A stretch of DNA of 5,133 bases from an uncultured Fidelibacterota bacterium. GTDB lineage: Bacteria; Marinisomatota; Marinisomatia; SCGC-AAA003-L08; GCA-002707645. Location: contig CAJWAW010000050.1 of NCBI GenBank assembly GCA_913020255.1, forward strand, positions 1 to 5,133, read 5' to 3'. Of this stretch, positions 1 through 5,133 are shown piece after piece (within the stretch, counting starts at the first letter, position 1; every line of letters begins with the position of its first letter). The translations under genes were made by a program, and so were the position numbers. Below the pieces are notes generated by a model that saw nothing but the letters and a program-made list of their open reading frames with translations, did no database searches and had not been told where the DNA came from.

Positions 1-747
1 GCTTTAAAAAAGAGTGAATCTAAAATTATGGATTTAAGAGAAGTGATTGTGACAGCTATTGGTGAGAATGGTTCAGATGATCATATTATTACACTATTAG
101 AATTATATGAAATAAGCAGAATTAATCATCAAAAAAATAGTCAATTATTAGCTATTGCATTAGGTGATATGGGAGATGATAGGGCGATTCCAGTTTTAAT
201 GGAAATTGCACAAAACAAAGAACATGATTTAATTACAAGAAAATTAGCTGTTGATATTCTAGCTAAAAAAGAAGCAACAGAATTAGTTGATTATTTTATA
301 GAATTATTAGGCGATCCACATACACGCCAAAGCATGAATGATTTTGCTTTAGAGGTGATGGGAGATTTAGATAATCAACAAATGATTTTAGCTCTTTTAG
401 AATCATATCAAATAGGTAAACAACAATATTATAGTATGCTAATCAGATTAATGGATATTATGAGTGAGCAAAATAATGTACAATTAAAGCCAGTAATAAT
501 AGAAGTAGCCTTAACTGAGCACTTACCATATCATATTCGAATTAAAGCAATTAAATCATTAGCTAATTTTGGTGACCCTTCAGTAATAGACAAAATAATC
601 ATCTTATTAAATGAATCAAAAAATTATATATTTTATGAGCATATAGTAGAGTTAATTTTGTCAATGGATGTTATGCCAGAATATGAGTCTCAGCTAAGAG
701 AGGCTTCATTTAGAGCAATGAATAACCAAAAAGAATTAGAAGAATGA
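1..747 (+). CDS. HEAT-repeat protein, 5'-truncated by the window edge
   Basis: The reading frame is open from base 1, and the first Met codon is at 28. I treat the gene as partial because the nine codons before that Met (ALKKSESKI) read as the end of one HEAT-type helix pair leading into the next, and no good ribosome site precedes base 28. Counting from that Met, about seven helix-turn-helix units can be seen, at residues ~2-28, 36-62, 67-94, 97-128, 134-162, 167-195 and 199-226. Several carry the typical turn after the first helix, for example ALGDMGDDRAIPVLMEI (44-60) and SLANFGDPSVIDKI (177-190). No signal peptide, membrane helix or catalytic motif is visible in this part. HEAT solenoids are protein-binding scaffolds; the partner and the compartment are unknown. 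The stop overlaps the start of the next gene (ATGA), which suggests co-translation. An N-terminal domain or signal peptide could lie upstream of the window. Certain as an ORF, strong as a HEAT-like protein, function unknown. Confidence 0.85.
   Translation, partial: ALKKSESKIMDLREVIVTAIGENGSDDHIITLLELYEISRINHQKNSQLLAIALGDMGDDRAIPVLMEIAQNKEHDLITRKLAVDILAKKEATELVDYFIELLGDPHTRQSMNDFALEVMGDLDNQQMILALLESYQIGKQQYYSMLIRLMDIMSEQNNVQLKPVIIEVALTEHLPYHIRIKAIKSLANFGDPSVIDKIIILLNESKNYIFYEHIVELILSMDVMPEYESQLREASFRAMNNQKELEE
744..747 (+). other. ATGA stop/start overlap between the HEAT gene and lipoprotein 1
   Basis: The TGA stop at 745-747 shares bases with the ATG at 744-746. Only a purine run (AGAAGA, 738-743) lies upstream, directly against the start and too close for a normal Shine-Dalgarno site. 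Initiation by terminating or re-scanning ribosomes (translational coupling) is therefore the likely mode. Confidence 0.7.
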
Positions 748-1517
748 AAATAAATTTAAAAATATTTATAATTTTTTTATTAGCTATCAATATAGTAGCA
801 TGTTCTGGTTCTAAAAAGAAAAAACAGAATACAAAAAAAGCATCAAAAACGATGATTAAAAGTGAACCTAAAAATAGCTCTTTATTTAATGATGATACAA
901 AACCATTTTATACAGTTGACCCGAAATTGGAAGAAATTGAATCTGAAATTGCTTTATTAAAAGAACAAGTAATTCAATATCAGTCTCAAATATCAACTCC
1001 TAATTTTAATACTGAAGTACTAAAACTATTAAAAAATCCTGGTATTAAACATGAAATACAACTTTCAAATGGAACGACAATACAAGGGGTAATCATATAT
1101 GAAAATGCTGATCAATTAATTGTAGAAACACAAATTGGTCAACTACAAATTAATAAAGATGAAGTGATAAATACGTTAGATGTTTTACCTCCATTAGCAA
1201 ACTTAGAATTTGTAGGGGATGCAGTAGAGGAAATTTATCAAAACCAACGAGCATATAAAGGTTCAATCAAAAATAATGGTTTAAAAAGAGCTGATTTTGT
1301 ACGAGTTGTTTATACCTTACATGATGAAAATTCAAATTTAATATATACTGATTCTGCATTTGTATCTGGTGCTAAACAAATATTCAATTCTGGAATTATT
1401 TCAGATGCATCCATTAATCCTGGAGATTTTGCAGAATTTTATGTTGTTATTGAAACAACAGGTGATAAAGAAATAAAATATTTCCTTCGTGATATACGTT
1501 GGGAATATTTTGAATAA
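744..1517 (+). CDS. Lipoprotein with coiled coil, LSm-like segment and FxLYD-like domain
   Basis: This 257-aa protein starts with a lipoprotein signal peptide: MKINLK, a hydrophobic stretch to residue 17, and a good lipobox IVAC with the acylated Cys at residue 20 (codon 801-803). The residue after Cys is Ser rather than Asp, which would allow outer-membrane sorting in a diderm. A Lys/Ser/Asn-rich linker follows (21-57), then a short predicted coiled coil (~60-83, KLEEIESEIALLKEQVIQ). Residues ~104-142 (IQLSNGTTIQGVIIYE onward) look like a small beta segment of the 'LxNGxxIxGxI' kind seen in LSm-like folds. Residues ~168-238 resemble the FxLYD family: GSIKNNG, then VRVVYTLHDENSNLIYTDSAFV, then INPGDFAEFYVVIE, an immunoglobulin-like strand pattern common in secreted bacterial proteins. 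No catalytic residues are apparent. The domain calls are from pattern recognition. The role is unknown; position just upstream of a second lipoprotein and the cytochrome c synthase genes suggests an envelope scaffold role, by inference only. Confidence 0.85.
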   Translation: MKINLKIFIIFLLAINIVACSGSKKKKQNTKKASKTMIKSEPKNSSLFNDDTKPFYTVDPKLEEIESEIALLKEQVIQYQSQISTPNFNTEVLKLLKNPGIKHEIQLSNGTTIQGVIIYENADQLIVETQIGQLQINKDEVINTLDVLPPLANLEFVGDAVEEIYQNQRAYKGSIKNNGLKRADFVRVVYTLHDENSNLIYTDSAFVSGAKQIFNSGIISDASINPGDFAEFYVVIETTGDKEIKYFLRDIRWEYFE

Positions 1518-1528
1518 ACTATATTGCA

Positions 1529-2101
1529 GTGAAATCCTATTCTAGTCTTTTTTTATATCTCATATTAATTCTATTACAAGTTGGATGTAAGACAGAATCT
1601 GATATCACAGTATATAAAATTAAAAAGAACCGTTCTGCGAACACCCAAAATAATAACAAAAAAGCTAAACTCAATTGGACTGCACCTAATCATTGGATTC
1701 AAAAAGCTCCAACAGATTTCAGATTAGCTAGTTTCAATATTTCTACTAATAATGGGTCAATCATAGATTTGTCAATCACTACTTTTCCAGGAGATGCAGG
1801 AGGAATAGAACAAAATGTTAATCGTTGGAGAAGGCAAATAAACTTAGAGCCAGAAAATATAAATATAATTTTACAAGCTGCACAAAAAGAATCTAGTATG
1901 TTAGGTGAATATTTCATTTTTGAACTCAAAAATGAAATAAATGATCAAGCAATTATAGCAGCTATAATCCCTTATCTAGATAATACACAGTCATCAGTAT
2001 TGGAAACAATATTTATAAAGATGAATGGTTCTAATAAGAACTTACAAGAATTAAAATATGAATTTGAACTTTTTTGTAAATCAATCCATTGGCAACAATA
2101 A
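1529..2101 (+). CDS. Probable lipoprotein of the PGDAGG/NVNRWR family, function unknown
   Basis: This 190-aa protein starts at a GTG 11 nt after the previous stop. That is the only plausible start, since the frame is closed by a TGA at 1511 and no ATG precedes the signal sequence. The N-terminus (MKSYSSLFLYLILILLQVGC) is a lipoprotein-like signal with Cys at residue 20; the lipobox is imperfect, with Gln at -3. An ITVYKIKK segment (26-33) and an Asn/Lys-rich linker lead to a single globular domain. Its landmarks are WTAPNHW (50-56), RLASFNI (65-71), DLSITTFPGDAGG (80-92), NVNRWRRQINL (96-106) and a C-terminal LFCKSIHW (181-188). I recall this W..P..W / FPGD.GG...NvNRWR pattern from hypothetical lipoproteins of Verrucomicrobia and Planctomycetes; that memory is not verified here. 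No catalytic motif is evident. No clear Shine-Dalgarno precedes the GTG. Likely co-transcribed with resB and ccsA, which makes an accessory role in cytochrome c maturation possible but unproven. Confidence 0.8.
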   Translation: MKSYSSLFLYLILILLQVGCKTESDITVYKIKKNRSANTQNNNKKAKLNWTAPNHWIQKAPTDFRLASFNISTNNGSIIDLSITTFPGDAGGIEQNVNRWRRQINLEPENINIILQAAQKESSMLGEYFIFELKNEINDQAIIAAIIPYLDNTQSSVLETIFIKMNGSNKNLQELKYEFELFCKSIHWQQ

Positions 2102-2103
2102 TT

Positions 2104-3222
2104 ATGAAATATAACTTTAACCAGATTATTAAAATTATTTCCAATCCAAAAATATTTGTATTTACAATTATATGGTTGATGGTCTTAGTGTTTGTAGGTA
2201 CAGTTGAGCAAAAGGATATAGGTTTATTTGCAGCACAAAACAAATATTTCTCTAGTACTATCATATGGTTTTATGCAATTCCTCTACCTGGTGGATTATT
2301 AACAATGACAGTGTTATCTATGAATTTATTCTCATTTTTTTTCAAACCCAATGTATGGAATAAAAATAAATTGGGAGTACTTATCGTTCATATTGGTGCT
2401 TTAATATTATTAATTGGATCAGGGATTACTAGCGTATTTAGTAAAGAAGGTAATATGATTATCATTGAAAATGAACAATCAAATTATATGCATAGTTTTT
2501 ATTATAAAGAATTTACTATTTTAAATTTAGATGAATATCAAGACAGTATTGAAGTTATAAATTTTAATGAAAAATTATTTTCTAATGAACAAATTTTATC
2601 TTATTCAAATTTACCTTTTCAAATCAAAATAGAAAAATATTTTATCAACTCAAAAATTAGCCCTAGAGAAAATGATGACCTACTGCCTTTACGAGGAGAT
2701 GCTATTAAATTTGAATTGAAAGAAAAATTTCCAGAAAAAGAAATGAATGAAAATATTTCAGGTATTATGTATCAAATTATTTCAGAGGATGAATCAGTAA
2801 ATGGTTATTATATATATCAATTAGAACAAAAAATGCCTGAAGTAATTACAATTAATAATATGAGTTATGCATTGTTGCTAAGGCCAGCAAGAACCTATCT
2901 ACCATTTGAAATTAAATTGGAAGATTTTCAAAAAACAATGCATCCTGGTACTAATATTGCTAAAAGTTTTAGTTCAGAAATATTTTTAATAGAAAAAGAA
3001 ACTTCAAGAAGAATTTTAATTGAAATGAATGCCCCATTAAGATATAAAGGATATACTTTGTACCAAGCATCATTTGCTGAATTGCAAGATGGCCGCGAAG
3101 CCACTGTATTGGCTGTTGTACAAAACTATGGACGACTATTTCCATATATATCAAGTATTATTATGTGTATTGGGGTATTACTACAAATGATTATCCGAAT
3201 TCCAGGATTAATGAAAAAGTAA
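2104..3222 (+). CDS. resB: ResB/CcsB-type cytochrome c biogenesis protein (System II)
   Basis: This is the membrane partner of CcsA in System II cytochrome c maturation, which exports haem and joins it to apocytochromes c outside the cytoplasmic membrane. I chose ATG 2104, two bases after the previous stop, giving 372 aa; a TTG at 2089 is open in frame but would add only five residues overlapping the upstream gene. The topology matches ResB: three N-terminal membrane helices (~17-35, 63-80, 91-110), a large external domain (~112-345) and a last helix (~347-367). His96 in the third helix (VLIVHIGALILL) corresponds by position to the transmembrane haem-ligand His of fused CcsBA. Family-typical blocks are LPFEIKLEDF (266-275), MNAPLRYKGYTLYQAS (308-323) and AVVQNYGRLFPYIS (337-350). 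In the last block NYG stands where many ResB proteins have a DPG-like turn. It is shorter than Bacillus ResB (about 540 aa) because the external domain is small. The stop overlaps the ccsA start. Confidence 0.92.
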   Translation: MKYNFNQIIKIISNPKIFVFTIIWLMVLVFVGTVEQKDIGLFAAQNKYFSSTIIWFYAIPLPGGLLTMTVLSMNLFSFFFKPNVWNKNKLGVLIVHIGALILLIGSGITSVFSKEGNMIIIENEQSNYMHSFYYKEFTILNLDEYQDSIEVINFNEKLFSNEQILSYSNLPFQIKIEKYFINSKISPRENDDLLPLRGDAIKFELKEKFPEKEMNENISGIMYQIISEDESVNGYYIYQLEQKMPEVITINNMSYALLLRPARTYLPFEIKLEDFQKTMHPGTNIAKSFSSEIFLIEKETSRRILIEMNAPLRYKGYTLYQASFAELQDGREATVLAVVQNYGRLFPYISSIIMCIGVLLQMIIRIPGLMKK

Positions 3223-3224
3223 TG
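3220..3224 (+). other. TAATG stop/start overlap between resB and ccsA
   Basis: The TAA stop of resB (3220-3222) shares one base with the ATG of ccsA (3222-3224). The nearest AGGA (3204-3207) is 14 nt before the ATG, too far for a normal Shine-Dalgarno site. Coupled translation is likely and would give matched amounts of the two subunits, which work as one complex. An in-frame GTG at 3165 would extend ccsA by 19 residues inside resB, but it would put polar residues (MYWGITTNDYPNSR) ahead of the signal helix and is less likely. Confidence 0.75.
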
Positions 3225-5123
3225 AAAAAATATTTAATCATAATCTTATTATTAATAACACCTATTAAATCTGAAGGATTTGGATTTCTACATATACCAA
3301 TTCAAGAAGAAGGAAGAATTAAACCTTTAGATTCTTTTGCAAGAAATCAACTTCTAAAGATATACGGAAAAAGTAGTTTAACCATATATGATGGCGATAA
3401 AAAATATAAAATTTCTGCAATTGATTGGTTGTTTTCAGTTTTAAAACAAGAGCCTTCAAGTATAAACCAAAATATATTTAAAATAGAAAATCCTGAAGTT
3501 GTTAACGCATTAGATTTAGATATAAATAAAAAATTAATCTATAGTTTTAATCAAATTAATGAAGGGCTAAATACAGATAATAATAAAGAGTTAATTAATA
3601 GATTACTGCAAACTGAAAAGAAATTTTTAACGCTAGTTGAAAAACAAATCGTAGACCTACATACTAAACGAAGGCTATTTATAGAGCTTTATAATAGTTC
3701 ATCTTGTGTAATCCCAATGATTGACATTACTACAGTAGAACTTGCAGAAGCATTTAATGTGTCTCCAAATGAATCAGTAAGTTTTTCATATTATCTAAGA
3801 AATCAAATACAAATTCATCATAATCTACAAAAAATAATTAATTCATTAGACTTGGAGGACACCTCTAATAGTGTGCTAATGGAATTAAAATTGATTATGG
3901 ACGCTATTTCAGTATTTGAAAATGAATTATTTATGCGGAACCATTCTAGTTCAATGCGAAGTTCTAATATATTAAAAATTTTTCCCACTGATGTTGAGTG
4001 GAAATCTCCATGGAATCTGATTGATAACCTAAAAATGGGCGAAAGATTATCTGAACCAAATAATAATATACTCTTAATATTAGAGCATATGTTTAATAAT
4101 AATGAGAGTAAAAATCAAAATGTAGAATATGCAAAATTTTCTGAATATAAATATATAATTGAAAGTGAAACAGAAATAAAGTCTAATATTTTGATAAGAG
4201 AGGTGAATTATAACCAATCAAATTTATTTTTATGGAGTTTGATATTCTATATTATGACATTAATTAGTTTGGTGACATTATCAATATTTAGATTATATTC
4301 TAAACAGATCAAATTGATTCCAATCATATTAATTATTATAGGATTTTTATATCATGTGTCTGGTATTATTATTCGCATGACCATATTAGAAAGACCTCCC
4401 GTTTCCACTTTATATGAATCAATTATTTTTGTAGGATTTATTACTGTTTTATTTAGTATTATTTTAGAATTTGTTAAAAAAGATCATTTGAGTTTGTTCA
4501 TTGGCTCAATTGGAGGAATTATCTTACACTATATATCATTTGGATATGCCGCAGATGGTGATACCTTAGGGGTATTGGTAGCCGTTCTCAATTCAAACTT
4601 CTGGTTAGCAACTCATGTTACTACCATTACAACTGGCTATGGTGCAACAGTAATTTGTAGTTTAATAGGTCATCTATATCTTGTGAAAGCAGTATTCAAT
4701 CCAGATAATAAAGCACAATTAAAAACAATATACAATAATATGTTAGCTATGACATTTATTGCATTATTTTTTACTATGTTTGGAACAATATTGGGTGGAA
4801 TATGGGGTGATCAATCTTGGGGTAGATTTTGGGGTTGGGACCCAAAAGAAAATGGTGCATTATTAATTGTAATGTGGCTTTTAATGATGATTCATTTGAA
4901 AATTTCTGGAATGGCAAAAGCTGAAGGATATGCCTTAGGTTTAGTATTAGCAAATATTACTGTTGCATTGGCATGGTTTGGTGTGAATTTGCTAAGTGTT
5001 GGATTACATAGCTATGGTTTTACAGAAGGTGCTGCTTTAAATTTATTTATATTTATTTTATTTGAACTACTTGTAGGCTTTAGTCTATATGGTATGATTA
5101 AATACAAAAAATATTATTTATAA
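3222..5123 (+). CDS. ccsA: CcsA/ResC-type cytochrome c synthase with long N-terminal domain
   Basis: This 633-aa protein is the WWD-domain subunit of the System II synthase, presenting haem on the outer face of the membrane for thioether attachment to CXXCH. It begins with a signal or anchor helix (4-16). An extracytoplasmic region of about 310 residues follows, opening with GRIKPLDSFARNQLLKI (31-47), a block also seen at this position in long CcsA and fused CcsBA proteins. The C-terminal half carries about eight membrane helices (~335-357, 364-384, 396-416, 424-441, 459-478, 508-527, 545-562, 568-590, 604-626; boundaries approximate and one may be a re-entrant segment). Motifs are YHVSG (377-381), RPPVSTLYES (391-400), and the WWD motif WGDQSWGRFWGWDPKENG (528-545). 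His465 (THVTT) and His596 (GLHSYGF) match the external haem-ligand pair, and His558 (MIHLK) the transmembrane ligand; their spacing agrees closely with fused CcsBA. All key residues are present. Classical CcsA has only the C-terminal part (about 300-320 aa), so the N-terminal domain is the notable addition. Confidence 0.95.
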   Translation: MKKYLIIILLLITPIKSEGFGFLHIPIQEEGRIKPLDSFARNQLLKIYGKSSLTIYDGDKKYKISAIDWLFSVLKQEPSSINQNIFKIENPEVVNALDLDINKKLIYSFNQINEGLNTDNNKELINRLLQTEKKFLTLVEKQIVDLHTKRRLFIELYNSSSCVIPMIDITTVELAEAFNVSPNESVSFSYYLRNQIQIHHNLQKIINSLDLEDTSNSVLMELKLIMDAISVFENELFMRNHSSSMRSSNILKIFPTDVEWKSPWNLIDNLKMGERLSEPNNNILLILEHMFNNNESKNQNVEYAKFSEYKYIIESETEIKSNILIREVNYNQSNLFLWSLIFYIMTLISLVTLSIFRLYSKQIKLIPIILIIIGFLYHVSGIIIRMTILERPPVSTLYESIIFVGFITVLFSIILEFVKKDHLSLFIGSIGGIILHYISFGYAADGDTLGVLVAVLNSNFWLATHVTTITTGYGATVICSLIGHLYLVKAVFNPDNKAQLKTIYNNMLAMTFIALFFTMFGTILGGIWGDQSWGRFWGWDPKENGALLIVMWLLMMIHLKISGMAKAEGYALGLVLANITVALAWFGVNLLSVGLHSYGFTEGAALNLFIFILFELLVGFSLYGMIKYKKYYL

Positions 5124-5133
5124 ATCCTAGACT

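Noticed and set aside
1699..1929. Minus-strand ORF of 76 codons
   Set aside because: It lies wholly inside the lipoprotein 2 gene, antisense to its conserved core, and has no recognisable domain.
2089..2103. TTG start for resB five codons upstream of ATG 2104
   Set aside because: It overlaps the lipoprotein 2 stop, adds MATII with no family similarity, and has no better ribosome site than the ATG.
2031..2264. Minus-strand ORF of 77 codons with hydrophobic content
   Set aside because: It is antisense to the lipoprotein 2/resB junction; its hydrophobicity mirrors the first ResB membrane helix on the other strand.
2335..2342. Run of eight T in resB (and seven T at 772-778 in lipoprotein 1) as possible phase-variation tracts
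   Set aside because: Both reading frames are intact and the runs encode Phe-rich hydrophobic segments; such runs are expected at this AT content.
2969..3154. Minus-strand ORF of 61 codons
   Set aside because: It is antisense to the conserved C-terminal block of ResB, an AT-rich chance frame.
5124..5133. Possible terminator after ccsA
   Set aside because: Only 10 nt remain after the stop, with no hairpin or T-run that can be judged.
1..5133. CRISPR arrays, insertion sequences, tRNA/rRNA genes, riboswitches, phage or defence genes
   Set aside because: No direct or inverted repeat structure, transposase motif or RNA-gene signature was seen; nearly every base is within the five genes.

Overview
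The window is a compact, AT-rich (roughly 30% GC by eye) bacterial segment in which all five genes lie on the + strand, nose to tail. The gaps are 11 nt or less, and two of the junctions are stop/start overlaps. No promoter, terminator, RNA gene, mobile element or repeat array is visible, so it reads as the interior of one operon. The upstream gene runs off the left edge, and only 10 nt follow the last stop.

Layout: (1) the 3' part of a HEAT-repeat protein (1-747); (2) a lipoprotein with a coiled coil, a small LSm-like beta segment and a C-terminal FxLYD-like domain (744-1517); (3) a second, probable lipoprotein of a family I recognise by its PGDAGG...NVNRWR core but cannot name functionally (1529-2101, GTG start); (4) a ResB/CcsB-type membrane protein (2104-3222); (5) a CcsA/ResC-type protein with a long extracytoplasmic N-terminal domain and the WWD haem-handling domain (3222-5123).

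Genes 4 and 5 together form a System II cytochrome c synthase: haem is carried across the cytoplasmic membrane and attached to CXXCH motifs of apocytochromes c on the outer face. The four histidines known from fused CcsBA proteins can all be placed (one in ResB, three in CcsA), and the WWD motif is intact, so the synthase looks functional. The thiol-reducing partners (ResA/CcsX, CcdA) are not in this window. The two envelope lipoproteins sit directly upstream and are probably co-transcribed. A role for them in cytochrome c maturation or respiratory assembly is inferred from position only.

Organism: two lipoprotein-type signal sequences and System II point to a diderm bacterium. The split ResB + long CcsA, the ITVY...NVNRWR lipoprotein next to them, and the lack of clear Shine-Dalgarno sequences fit a low-GC member of the Verrucomicrobiota/PVC group best from memory. 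Bacteroidota-like, Marinimicrobia-like or other lineages cannot be excluded from sequence alone. I found no sign of horizontal transfer, and the window looks like ordinary core respiratory-assembly DNA. The least described parts are the two lipoproteins and the CcsA N-terminal domain.
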